NCBI RefSeq assembly: GCF_001891085.1
Contig: NZ_JXUP01000003.1
Span: 62,001 to 126,000 of the forward strand
Source of the DNA: Campylobacter concisus
GTDB lineage: Bacteria > Campylobacterota > Campylobacteria > Campylobacterales > Campylobacteraceae
Length of the DNA stretch: 64,000 nt
Direction of reading: 5' to 3'
Shown: in pieces, positions 9,878 through 17,821 of the stretch
Numbering within the stretch: position 1 is the stretch's first letter
Layout of the letters: each line of letters begins with the position of its first letter
Translations under genes and position numbers: made by a program
Notes under the pieces: model-generated
What the model was told of the DNA's origin: nothing
Seen by the model: only the letters and a program-made list of their open reading frames with translations
Databases searched by the model: none

Positions 9878-10729
9878 TTACGCCTCCAAGCCCATAAGTA
9901 GCCTAATGGCCAAATTTGCCTCATGATTTGCACAGATCGCAACGCGCGGAGCCATGAGCCCCTGACCGATCTTTGCTTCATTTGTGAGGTCACCGCAAAG
10001 ATAGACATTTTTGGCAAATTTTATGGTTTTTATGAGATTTGAGCTAAAGTATCCTGCCATACCAGAAGCGCCGATGATCTTTTTATCTTTTAGACTAGCA
10101 CCTGCTTCATTTAGTATCATCGCCTTTCCAGCGACATTGTCAAAGGCCTCGCATAAAATTTCGCACTCGCCAAAGACGCTAGCTACGTTTTTTTCATCTA
10201 AAAATATATCGTGCGTTTCGACCTCGACAAAGGGATTTACATCATTTATCAGCTCTTTAAGTGCCTGCGTCTTTTTCATGCCGATGTGGCGGACGAAATA
10301 CTGCTGGCGGTTTAGATTGCTTGGCTCAACGACGTCAAAGTCGGCAAGCACTAGCTTTTTTACGCCAACTCTAGCTAGGCTTAGCGCGATATTTGAGCCA
10401 AGGCCACCAAGTCCAGCCACGCCGATCACTGCCTTGCTTAGGGCTAAATTTAGCTCAGGGCTGTTTCGTGAAGCGATCATCGCGCGTAAAACTTCACGCT
10501 CAGGCATCACGCCACGCCTTATAAATACGACGTTTGAGCCATCTTTTAGCTCGCTATCTTCTTTTATAGCAAAGCCATCAACGATAAAAATGTCTGGCTT
10601 TGTCGCGTTAAATTTCTCTAAAAATTTATAAATTTCACTCTCTTTATCGCCAAGCGCAAGCTCTTTTAGCTCGCCAAGGCTCTTTACTGGCACCTTAAAT
10701 TTTGCGCCATTTAATACAATCTCTATCAT
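9878..10729 (-). CDS. thiF: ThiS adenylyltransferase with N-terminal ubiquitin-like domain
   Basis: E1-like enzyme that adenylates the C-terminus of ThiS. The ATG at 10729 is chosen because GAGGAG lies six bases upstream; a longer frame from TTG at 10750 would begin inside thiS. About 283 residues. Residues 1-75 form a ThiS-like beta-grasp domain without a terminal Gly-Gly, followed by the ThiF fold with the nucleotide loop GVAGLGGLGSN, the ADFDVVEPSNLNRQ motif and the catalytic region ILCEAFDN. The paired zinc CxxC motifs of E. coli ThiF are not visible. The neighbouring genes are thiS upstream and thiG downstream. Confidence 0.92.
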   Translation of the reverse strand: MIEIVLNGAKFKVPVKSLGELKELALGDKESEIYKFLEKFNATKPDIFIVDGFAIKEDSELKDGSNVVFIRRGVMPEREVLRAMIASRNSPELNLALSKAVIGVAGLGGLGSNIALSLARVGVKKLVLADFDVVEPSNLNRQQYFVRHIGMKKTQALKELINDVNPFVEVETHDIFLDEKNVASVFGECEILCEAFDNVAGKAMILNEAGASLKDKKIIGASGMAGYFSSNLIKTIKFAKNVYLCGDLTNEAKIGQGLMAPRVAICANHEANLAIRLLMGLEA

Positions 10730-10736
10730 TTTCTCC

Positions 10737-10940
10737 TCATCCACCGCCAACTAAAGTGACGATCTCATAAGTTTTGCCCTCGCTCATAAAGCTTTCACGC
10801 CAAAGCTTTTTTGGCAAAATTTCTCCGTCTCGCTCAAGGGCTATAAATTTAAACTCATAGCCATTTTTTGCTAAAAATTCATAAACGCTGATATCGTTTT
10901 CAAGCTCGAAATTTTTGCCATTAATAGTAAATTTGATCAT
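10737..10940 (-). CDS. thiS: Sulfur carrier protein ThiS
   Basis: Small beta-grasp sulfur carrier of 67 residues that ends in VGGG, giving the C-terminal Gly-Gly needed for adenylation by ThiF and thiocarboxylate formation. The ATG at 10940 overlaps the stop of the upstream aminotransferase gene (TAATG), and its own stop is seven bases before the thiF start. The thi genes have no private promoter or TPP riboswitch that I can see, so they appear to be read from the upstream aspB-speA transcript. Confidence 0.93.
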   Translation of the reverse strand: MIKFTINGKNFELENDISVYEFLAKNGYEFKFIALERDGEILPKKLWRESFMSEGKTYEIVTLVGGG

Positions 10941-12118
10941 TAAATTTTGTAGCTTTTAACAAAATTTGCGATCCTCTCGATCGCTCTTTTTATGCTCTCG
11001 ATGTCTGTCGCAAAGGAAATTCTAAAGTATCCCTCCATGCCAAAGCCCACACCTGGCACGGTGGCTACATTTGCCTCTTCAAGCATTTTTTTGCAAAATC
11101 TAAGCGAGTCACTATCTACATCTTTGCATTTTACAAATAGATAAAACGCGCCATCAGGTGCTACAACGCTTAGTCCCGGGATATCGTTTATCATTTTTGC
11201 AGCCACATCACGTCTTTTTTCGTACTCTTTTCTCATGTTTTCGATATCTTCGTCAGTTTCACCCAGAAGTGATGGTATTGCACCTATTTGCACGATCGAG
11301 CTGATGTTACTTGTGCTTTGACTTTGAAGCTTTTTGATGCCAGCGATGAGCCAGTCCATCGAGCTTGCTATATAGCCAAATCTCCAGCCAGGCATCGCTC
11401 CGCACTTGCTTAGGCCATTTATCGTGACCGTTCTTTTGAAAAGATCCTCGCTCACTGAGGCTACTGCGTGAAATTCTTTGCCGTAGATCACTTTTTCATA
11501 AATTTCATCGCTTGTGATGATGATGTCAGTGCCCTTTAGAACCTCGCCAAATGCCGCGATCTCCTCTTTTGTATATACAGCCCCAGTTGGATTTGTTGGG
11601 TGATTTAGTGAAAAGACTTTTGTTTTTGGTGTGATCGCTTTCTTTAGCTGCTCGGCTGTGATTTTGAAATTTGTACTCTCATTTGCCTCGATAAAGACAG
11701 GCACGCCACCACAAAATTTAACGATCTCAGGGTAGCTCACCCAGTATGGAGAAGGGATTATGACCTCATCGCCTGGGTTGATAAGCGCTTGAAATACGTT
11801 AAAAAGTGAGTGTTTTGCGCCGATATTTGTCACCACTTGGCTTGCTTTGTAGTCAAGTCCGTTATCTCTTTTTAGCTTTACTCTGATAGCCTCTATCACT
11901 TCAGGCAGGCCAGGCACTGGCGTGTATTTGCCACTTTTGCTGTCATTATCAAGTGCGTTTTTTACAGTTTCTCTTATCTTTTTTGGAGTCATAAAGTCAG
12001 GCTCACCAGCTGAAAGCGAGATCACATCGATACCAGCAGCCTTCATCTCTTTGGCTTTTGTGCTGATAGCGATTGTGATTGATTCGCTTAATGTTTGCAT
12101 TCTGTTTGCTAGTTGCAT
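10940..12118 (-). CDS. aspB: Class I PLP-dependent aminotransferase (aspartate aminotransferase type)
   Basis: Transfers amino groups between aspartate and 2-oxoglutarate (prephenate activity is possible). The protein is 392 residues. The PLP lysine is Lys238 in INGLSKCGAMPGWRFGY. Other class I landmarks are NHPTNPTGA (172-180), the SDEIYE motif (203-208) and the C-terminal FRISFAT with the substrate-carboxylate arginine. A good ribosome-binding site (AAAAGGAC) precedes the ATG, 11 bases after speA. The C. jejuni gene in the equivalent neighbourhood is aspB. Confidence 0.9.
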   Translation of the reverse strand: MQLANRMQTLSESITIAISTKAKEMKAAGIDVISLSAGEPDFMTPKKIRETVKNALDNDSKSGKYTPVPGLPEVIEAIRVKLKRDNGLDYKASQVVTNIGAKHSLFNVFQALINPGDEVIIPSPYWVSYPEIVKFCGGVPVFIEANESTNFKITAEQLKKAITPKTKVFSLNHPTNPTGAVYTKEEIAAFGEVLKGTDIIITSDEIYEKVIYGKEFHAVASVSEDLFKRTVTINGLSKCGAMPGWRFGYIASSMDWLIAGIKKLQSQSTSNISSIVQIGAIPSLLGETDEDIENMRKEYEKRRDVAAKMINDIPGLSVVAPDGAFYLFVKCKDVDSDSLRFCKKMLEEANVATVPGVGFGMEGYFRISFATDIESIKRAIERIANFVKSYKI

Positions 12119-12129
12119 TTTCGTCCTTT

Positions 12130-13965
12130 TTAGTTGATTGTCTTTAAGTAGCTATTATCATTTAAAAATAGATAAAGTTCGCCTAAAATTTGCTTCTTTT
12201 GTGTTTCGTTTATCAAAGTTGATTTTACTAAGCGCTCGTTTAGGGTGTCTTGGATCTCGTAGATATCATAGTCCATGTCTTCCATAATGTCTAAAATAGA
12301 CTGGCTCTCAAGTAAATTTGTGATCTTGTAGCCATCATTTGAAAGCTCTATCGTGGCTTCTGTCGGATGGGTGAAGAGGTTGTGTTTCATGCCGATCACC
12401 TCTTGATATGCGCCAACTAGGAAAAATCCCAAGAAATAATCTTCTTTTTCCACATCCACGTCGTGCAAAAGTAGTGGGTTTTTCTCGTCATCATAGCTGA
12501 TCTCGCCGTCGCTATCGCAGGTGATATCCCAGATCGAAGCTGGCAGAGTAGGGCGCTCATCGAGCCTATCAAGTGGCATGATAGGGAAATTTTGCTTTAG
12601 ACCCCAAAAGTCTGGCAAGCTTTGAAAAATAGAGAAATTTAGCAAGTATCTCTCTTGCACTTCTTTTTGAATTTTAGTTAGATCGCTTGAGTTGCTCTTG
12701 TTGCCAAGCATCACGACAGCTTTTTTGCTAATGAGCCTTAAAAGCACCTCTGCGTTTGATCTATCTTGCAGATCGACATAGCCTAGGTCAAAAAGTGTGA
12801 GGATGCTCTCGGTGTGGTGAATGGCGTCGTGTAGGTATTCTAGGGCGTTTGAAGGCTTGATTGACTTGTAAAGATCAACTAGCTCGGTTATTAAATTTGG
12901 ATTATTTTTCTTTAAATTTAGCTTCTCTTCGGTGTATTCTTGAGAAAATAGCTCAAGCACAGGGGCGACCAAAAGCGCGTGAGAAGCGGCGATGTAGCGG
13001 CCTGACTCTATAAAAATATCTGGCTCGATCTCCTTTTTTTGCTCGCTTATGGTTTTGAGCATATAAACAACGTCGTTTGCATATTCGTTTAGAGTATAGT
13101 TTCTGCTGCTTTCTTCTTTAAACTGCGAGTACTCGATCGCAAGGCCACCACCTAAATTTATCGCTTTTAAATTTGAGGCACCCATTTTTCTAAGCTCAGC
13201 GTAGATATTGCCAGCTTCGATGAGTGCTTTTTTGAGCGGGTGAATTTCGCTTATTTGAGAGCCGATGTGAAAGTGTATCATCGTGAAATTTTCGAGTAAA
13301 TTTGCCTTTTTTAGCATCTTTACAGCTTCTATTAGCTCTGTTGATGTTAGGCCAAATTTAGAGTGTATGCCACCACTCTTTGCCCAAAGACCCGATCCTG
13401 TAGAGTGTAGTCTTACTCTAAGTCCGATCTTTGGTTTTGGTTTGAAGCGCTCTTTTGCGATGGCGATTATCGCTTCAAGCTCGTTTAAGCCCTCGATCGT
13501 TAGCGTGATGTTGTGTCCCATCTCAGCGGCGATAAAGCCTATATTTATCATCTCTTTATCTTTAAAGCCATTTACGGTTATTGGAGCTTTTTCGTTATTG
13601 TAAGCCATAGTTAAAAGTAGCTCAGCCTTACTGCCAGCTTCAAGGCCGTAGTTGTAGGGCTTGCCAAGGTGCACTAAATTTTTTACAAAGCCAGGATATT
13701 GATTCACTTTAAGTGGAAATACGGCATTAAAGCTGCCTTTGTAGGCAAATTCTTTCTTTGCTTTCGCAAAGCTTGCGTGGATCTGCTCAATCTGCTTTTG
13801 GATAAGGTGTGGAAAGCGAAGCAGTAGTGGCCCTCTATATCCGTCGTCTCTTATCTCTTTTACGATGTCGATGATCGCTGGTTTGCTGGCTGCATTTATA
13901 CAGACTTTGCCATCTTCTATAATAAAATTTGAATTGCCCCAAATGCTAAGTCCAAAATCATTCAT
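12130..13965 (-). CDS. speA: Biosynthetic arginine decarboxylase
   Basis: Converts arginine to agmatine, the first step toward putrescine and spermidine. The protein is 611 residues, fitting the SpeA subgroup of alanine racemase-fold decarboxylases. PLP lysine Lys86 lies in FPLKVNQYPGF. The glycine-rich phosphate loop is NLGGGLAIEYS, and the substrate-binding ESGRYIAASHA follows. The C-terminal extension is helical, as in the family. The ATG overlaps the hisS stop by four bases (ATGA). It sits between hisS and aspB in the long minus-strand operon. Confidence 0.94.
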   Translation of the reverse strand: MNDFGLSIWGNSNFIIEDGKVCINAASKPAIIDIVKEIRDDGYRGPLLLRFPHLIQKQIEQIHASFAKAKKEFAYKGSFNAVFPLKVNQYPGFVKNLVHLGKPYNYGLEAGSKAELLLTMAYNNEKAPITVNGFKDKEMINIGFIAAEMGHNITLTIEGLNELEAIIAIAKERFKPKPKIGLRVRLHSTGSGLWAKSGGIHSKFGLTSTELIEAVKMLKKANLLENFTMIHFHIGSQISEIHPLKKALIEAGNIYAELRKMGASNLKAINLGGGLAIEYSQFKEESSRNYTLNEYANDVVYMLKTISEQKKEIEPDIFIESGRYIAASHALLVAPVLELFSQEYTEEKLNLKKNNPNLITELVDLYKSIKPSNALEYLHDAIHHTESILTLFDLGYVDLQDRSNAEVLLRLISKKAVVMLGNKSNSSDLTKIQKEVQERYLLNFSIFQSLPDFWGLKQNFPIMPLDRLDERPTLPASIWDITCDSDGEISYDDEKNPLLLHDVDVEKEDYFLGFFLVGAYQEVIGMKHNLFTHPTEATIELSNDGYKITNLLESQSILDIMEDMDYDIYEIQDTLNERLVKSTLINETQKKQILGELYLFLNDNSYLKTIN

Positions 13966-15188
13966 CCCAGCTCCTTTTCAAGCTCATCTAAATTTATCGT
14001 TTTTTCATCTTTGGTCTCTAAATTTTTATACCAAATTTTATTCTCTTTCATCTCGTTTTCGCCCACGCAAAGGAAAATTTTTGCATTTTTATTGTCGGCA
14101 TTTTGCATATGTTTTTGAAGCTTTTTAGCTTCATAAGAAATTTCAACCTGATATTTTTTGCGAAGCTTTGAGCCAAGCGCATAGATAAAGTCTAAATTCG
14201 TCGCATCAAGCGCACAAAGATAAATTCCAGCTCGCTCATCCTCAGCTTCACCTAAAATTTCCATTATCCTCTCAACGCCCATCGCAAATCCAACGCCATA
14301 ACTTGCTCTACCGCCAAGGTACTCTACGAGCCTGTCGTATCTGCCTCCGCCCGCGACTGCGCTTTGTGAGCCTATCTCATTGCTGATAAACTCAAAAGCC
14401 GTCTTGCAGTAGTAGTCTAGCCCACGAACAAGCTTAGTGTCTATCTCAAATTTAACGCCATTTGCCGTTAAAATTTCTTGCAGTTTTTCAAAGTCAGCCT
14501 GCGCCTTATCGCTTAAGCTATCAGTGATAACTGGGGCATTTTTATAAATTTCTTGGCAACTCTCAACCTTGCAGTCAAGCACGCGGATAGGATTTAAAAG
14601 CTTGCGTCTTTTACAGTCCTCGCAAATTCTGTCGTCATTTTCATCTAAAAATTTAACGAGCTTTTCTTTGTAAGACTTCATCGAGCTCTCGTCGCCAAGG
14701 GAGTTTATTTTTAGGGTTGTTTTTATGTTTAGTCTGTTAAAAATTTCGCTCACCATCAAGATAATGCTCGCATCCTCATAGACGCTGCCCTCGCCAAAGC
14801 ACTCACAGCCAAACTGGTGAAATTCTCTCAAACGGCCTTTTTGTGGGCGTTCGTAGCGAAACATCGAGCCGTGATAAAAGCAGCGCTTTGTCACATTTGC
14901 CCTGTCAAGTTTTGCCTCGATAAAGGCTCTAACCACGCCAGCTGTGCCCTCAGGACGCAAGCAAACGTCGTTGCCGCCTTTGTCTTCAAACTGATACATC
15001 TCTTTGCCAACAATGTCACTGCTCTCGCCGACACTTCTTTTAAAAAGTGCTGTCTCCTCGAGGTGTGGGGTCAAAATTTGCTCATATCCGTAGTTTTTTG
15101 CGACTTCCTCGCAGGTTTTGATTATCCGTGCGTAAAGTTTAGCGCGAGCTGGAAGCATATCTTTCATGCCACGAAGTGCCGTTATCAT
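13962..15188 (-). CDS. hisS: Histidyl-tRNA synthetase
   Basis: Class II aminoacyl-tRNA synthetase, 408 residues. The N-terminus MITALRGMKDMLP is typical. Motif 2 FRYERPQKGRLREFHQ and the histidine-A region GLDYYCKTAFEF are present, as are the GGGRYDRLVEYLGG motif and motif 3 GFAMGVERIM. A C-terminal anticodon-binding domain follows. An AAAGGA precedes the ATG. It is followed by speA (overlap of four bases) and preceded by tmk with a 31-base gap. Confidence 0.97.
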   Translation of the reverse strand: MITALRGMKDMLPARAKLYARIIKTCEEVAKNYGYEQILTPHLEETALFKRSVGESSDIVGKEMYQFEDKGGNDVCLRPEGTAGVVRAFIEAKLDRANVTKRCFYHGSMFRYERPQKGRLREFHQFGCECFGEGSVYEDASIILMVSEIFNRLNIKTTLKINSLGDESSMKSYKEKLVKFLDENDDRICEDCKRRKLLNPIRVLDCKVESCQEIYKNAPVITDSLSDKAQADFEKLQEILTANGVKFEIDTKLVRGLDYYCKTAFEFISNEIGSQSAVAGGGRYDRLVEYLGGRASYGVGFAMGVERIMEILGEAEDERAGIYLCALDATNLDFIYALGSKLRKKYQVEISYEAKKLQKHMQNADNKNAKIFLCVGENEMKENKIWYKNLETKDEKTINLDELEKELG

Positions 15189-15219
15189 CGCATTATCCTT
15201 TTTTTATTTTTTTGTGATT

Positions 15220-15807
15220 TTACTTAAAATTTATAAAATTTTCTATCTCTTTTGAAATTAGCTCTATGCTTTTAGATGCGTCTATAAAAAGCGTCTCAAA
15301 GCCATTTTTAATAAGAATTTGTTTCATCAGGCTTTGCACTTTTAAAAGATACTCTAGCCCGCGAGCCTCGATCTTATCGCTGGTGCCTCTACTTTTTAGG
15401 CGCGAGCTTATAAGCTCATGACTTGCTTCAAAAAAGACTATTTTGTCTGCAAATTTATCATTTAGTGCAAATTTATTAAGCTCTAAAAGAACGTTTTCAT
15501 CTAAGTTTTCATCATTTGCCAAAGCGTAGGCGATGCCAGAGATAAAGCCTCTGTCGCTTAAAATCAGTTTGCCTAAATTTGGAGCGACTAGCTTTTCAAA
15601 ATGCTCAGCCCTGTCAGCTAAAAAAAGTAAAATTTCAGCCCTTTTGCCTATTTTTATGCTTGAGCTTAGTAAAATTTCTCGTAAATTTTCACCAAGCTGC
15701 GTGCCACCTGGCTCTTTTGTGACGATGGCATCACTAAATTTAGAAGCTAAAATTTCTATCTGCGTGCTCTTGCCAACGCCGTCAATGCCCTCAAACAAAA
15801 CATACAT
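15220..15807 (-). CDS. tmk: Thymidylate kinase
   Basis: Phosphorylates dTMP to dTDP. The protein is 195 residues. The P-loop FEGIDGVGKST lies near the N-terminus, followed by EPGGTQLGE and the DRG variant of the DRY/H motif (SDRGFISGIAYA). The short lid segment RLKSRGTSDKIEARG carries arginines. One untranslated base separates it from the coaD stop, so the pair is probably coupled. Confidence 0.96.
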   Translation of the reverse strand: MYVLFEGIDGVGKSTQIEILASKFSDAIVTKEPGGTQLGENLREILLSSSIKIGKRAEILLFLADRAEHFEKLVAPNLGKLILSDRGFISGIAYALANDENLDENVLLELNKFALNDKFADKIVFFEASHELISSRLKSRGTSDKIEARGLEYLLKVQSLMKQILIKNGFETLFIDASKSIELISKEIENFINFK

Positions 15808-15808
15808 T

Positions 15809-16279
15809 TTACGCCTTTAAATTTTTAAGAATTTTTGCTGGCACTAGGTTGCTCACATCGCCGTCGTGGCGCAAGACTGAGCGGACGATCGAGCTTGAGA
15901 TGAAGGCGTTATTTAAGCTTGGCATAAGATAAACCGTCTCAAATTCGTCCCAAAGTGCAGCGTTTGCGTAGCCGATTTGTAGCTCATACTCAAAGTCACT
16001 AACCGCGCGGAGTCCCCTGATGACGGTGTTTATACCGTGTGATTTAGCAAAATCAACAAGTAAGTTATCAAAGCCAAGAACGCTTACGTTTTTTAGCTCA
16101 CAAACTGCCTCTTTTGCCATCTCTATGCGCTTTTCATGTGCGAACATCGGCTGTTTGCTGTCACTTTTTGCGACTGCGACGATTACCTTGTCAAAAATTT
16201 TTGTAGCTCTTATGATAACGTCCAAATGGCCGTTTGTTATGGGGTCAAAGGTCCCTGGATAGATGCAAGATTTTTTCAA
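15809..16279 (-). CDS. coaD: Phosphopantetheine adenylyltransferase
   Basis: Penultimate step of coenzyme A synthesis. The nucleotidyltransferase signature YPGTFDPITNGH is at the N-terminus (residues 7-18), and the ISSSIVR motif is near the C-terminus. I choose the TTG at 16279, which overlaps the ubiX stop (TTGA) and has AAAGGTGG upstream, giving MKKSCIYPGTFDP as in relatives. A GTG at 16288 would add three residues. Length is 156 residues, normal for the family. Confidence 0.94.
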   Translation of the reverse strand: MKKSCIYPGTFDPITNGHLDVIIRATKIFDKVIVAVAKSDSKQPMFAHEKRIEMAKEAVCELKNVSVLGFDNLLVDFAKSHGINTVIRGLRAVSDFEYELQIGYANAALWDEFETVYLMPSLNNAFISSSIVRSVLRHDGDVSNLVPAKILKNLKA

Positions 16280-16827
16280 ATTTGCCACCTTTTGTAAAGA
16301 TTATTTTGGATTTTTAAGGCATCAAGCCACTTGCCGATGATGAAATTTTCCATATCAAGAAGGCTCTTTATGCCTGCGTAGTAGCCCAAAACTGGTGGAG
16401 CAATGATGGCTCCAAGAGATGAGAGAAGCTGCATCTGAGAAAGCGTGATCGTAGAAAACGGCATCTCTCTAACTCCCAAAACTAGCCTTTGTCTCTCCTT
16501 TAGCGCGACACTTGCAGCTCTTGTAATGAGCGTGTCGCTTATACCATTTGCGACCTTTGCCAAAGTATTAGTAGAGCAGGGCGCTATGATCATAGCATTC
16601 GTGCCAAACGAGCCTGATGCTGGGCCTGCGCTAAGGTCTTGATCATCATAAATTTTCACGCCAAGATCATTTAAATTTAACTTCAAATTTTCTTCAGCCT
16701 CCAAAACTTTCAAGGCATTTTTACTAACTATGACATGAGCCTCGCAACTATCTTTGGCAGCCTTGACAAGCTTTAAAAAGAATCCAGCCCCGCTTGCTCC
16801 AGTGGCTGCAAAAACTACCTTTTTCAT
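16276..16827 (-). CDS. ubiX: Flavin prenyltransferase UbiX
   Basis: Makes prenylated FMN, the cofactor of UbiD-type decarboxylases, from FMN and dimethylallyl phosphate. The protein is 183 residues, flavoprotein fold. The N-terminal loop FAATGASGAGF is present, then IIAPCSTNTLAKVANGISD, then the conserved VREMPFSTITLSQM. In this genus it serves menaquinone-type quinone synthesis (inference). Its ATG overlaps the flgA stop (ATGA). Confidence 0.93.
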   Translation of the reverse strand: MKKVVFAATGASGAGFFLKLVKAAKDSCEAHVIVSKNALKVLEAEENLKLNLNDLGVKIYDDQDLSAGPASGSFGTNAMIIAPCSTNTLAKVANGISDTLITRAASVALKERQRLVLGVREMPFSTITLSQMQLLSSLGAIIAPPVLGYYAGIKSLLDMENFIIGKWLDALKIQNNLYKRWQI

Positions 16828-17687
16828 CTTATCACTGCCTCATCTTTACCTGAAACTGTAGCCTGTAAAATTTTATTATCTTTTGTTCTTATTTTTATCA
16901 TATCGCCTAAATTTCCATCCTCAAGTGCCTTTACTTCAGCTATTATCTTAACGCCATCCTCGCTTAAAACCGCATTTAGCATTTGACCTTTTTTGACTAA
17001 GCTTATGGCGTTAAACTGACGCTTGGTTAAAATTTCGCCACTTTTTATCTGTACTTTTGTGACAAGCGTTGAGGCACTAAGTCCAAAGAGTGCGTCACGT
17101 GGCCATTTGCTAAACTCGATCATCGTTGGTTGATAGTCAAGCAAGCTTAAAATGTGGTTTGTATTTATTGAATTTATAGCGATAAAAACTGGCATTTTGG
17201 CGTTAAAGCTAAATTTAAAATAAAGGCTCTTTAAGCTTAGATCAACGTCCTCAAATGAGGCTCTAAAGACGCCTTTTTGGCTATTTTGATCGTTTAAAAA
17301 TATATTTTTAAAAACTAAGTCTTTAAAATTTGCTGGAAGTTTATTTTGTGGACTGATGCTAAGATCACTTATGCTGATACCTGGATATTCATCACTAATT
17401 GATCTTAAAAATTGCATTTGAATCTCATCCATGATAGAGCAGTTTTTTACAAAAGCAACGCTTCCACCGCTTTTGTCATTATATGTTTTAAAATTTGCTG
17501 TTAGAATTTCATAGAGTCTTTTGCTATCTATCTTGGCAGCTCTTTTGCCCTCTAGGTTTAAAATTTCATTGTCTTCGCCTTCAAAGCCAAAAGTACTAAG
17601 TGAAATTTGATCATTTACAACGCAATACATTGGATAGATACTGACTTCATTTGCAAAAAGTTTTGTGGAAAATAAAAAAATGAGTAT
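16824..17687 (-). CDS. flgA: Flagellar P-ring assembly chaperone FlgA (start codon unclear)
   Basis: Periplasmic chaperone for FlgI P-ring assembly. The C-terminal half contains a SAF-like domain (STLVTKVQIKSGEILTKRQFNAI...) and ends VSGKDEAVIR. A signal-peptide-like stretch IFFILIFLFSTKLFA-NEV lies in frame directly after the 3' end of tRNA-Gly. No ATG, GTG or TTG exists between the tRNA and that stretch: the in-frame candidates are ATC (17696), ATA (17687) and ATT (17681). The next ATG is at 17630, behind the signal region. An in-frame ATG at 17810 would require translating through the tRNA. I list the ATA position as a placeholder. Family assignment is good; the N-terminus is not settled. 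Confidence 0.75.
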   Translation of the reverse strand: MLIFLFSTKLFANEVSIYPMYCVVNDQISLSTFGFEGEDNEILNLEGKRAAKIDSKRLYEILTANFKTYNDKSGGSVAFVKNCSIMDEIQMQFLRSISDEYPGISISDLSISPQNKLPANFKDLVFKNIFLNDQNSQKGVFRASFEDVDLSLKSLYFKFSFNAKMPVFIAINSINTNHILSLLDYQPTMIEFSKWPRDALFGLSASTLVTKVQIKSGEILTKRQFNAISLVKKGQMLNAVLSEDGVKIIAEVKALEDGNLGDMIKIRTKDNKILQATVSGKDEAVIR

Positions 17688-17695
17688 AAAAAAGA

Positions 17696-17770
17696 TGGAG
17701 CGGGAAACGAGATTCGAACTCGCGACCCCAACCTTGGCAAGGTTGTGCTCTACCCCTGAGCTATTCCCGC
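17696..17770 (-). tRNA. tRNA-Gly (anticodon GCC)
   Basis: A 75-base cloverleaf read on the minus strand. The acceptor stem GCGGGAA pairs with TTCCCGC, followed by T and an encoded CCA. The D arm GCTCAGGGGTAGAGC is present. The anticodon stem AACCT/AGGTT flanks a loop with GCC, and the T arm GCGAGTTCGAATCTCGT is intact. A strong sigma-70 promoter lies 19 bases upstream. The 3' end runs without a gap into the flgA signal-peptide region, so the tRNA appears to head the flgA operon. Confidence 0.97.
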
Positions 17771-17788
17771 AGTTAAAATGAAGTCCGC

Positions 17789-17817
17789 ATTCTATCAGAT
17801 TGTTTTTCATTTGTCAA
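17789..17817 (-). promoter_or_regulatory. Sigma-70 promoter of tRNA-Gly and the flgA operon
   Basis: On the minus strand a perfect -35 TTGACA (17817-17812), a 17-base spacer, and a -10 TAGAAT (17794-17789) preceded by TGA form an extended -10. Transcription should begin near 17782, about 12 bases before the tRNA. This is the only convincing promoter before flgA-ubiX-coaD-tmk-hisS-speA-aspB-thiSFGH. Confidence 0.85.
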
Positions 17818-17821
17818 GATT

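Noticed and set aside
10011-10631. Long plus-strand frame opposite thiF
   Set aside because: Shadow frame of thiF with no homology signal.
10737-12130. TPP riboswitch in front of the thi genes
   Set aside because: The genes overlap or nearly touch, so no leader long enough exists, and no THI-box motif was seen.
17630-17810. Extended flgA frame starting at ATG 17810
   Set aside because: It would translate through the whole tRNA-Gly gene and place the hydrophobic signal region in the middle of the protein.
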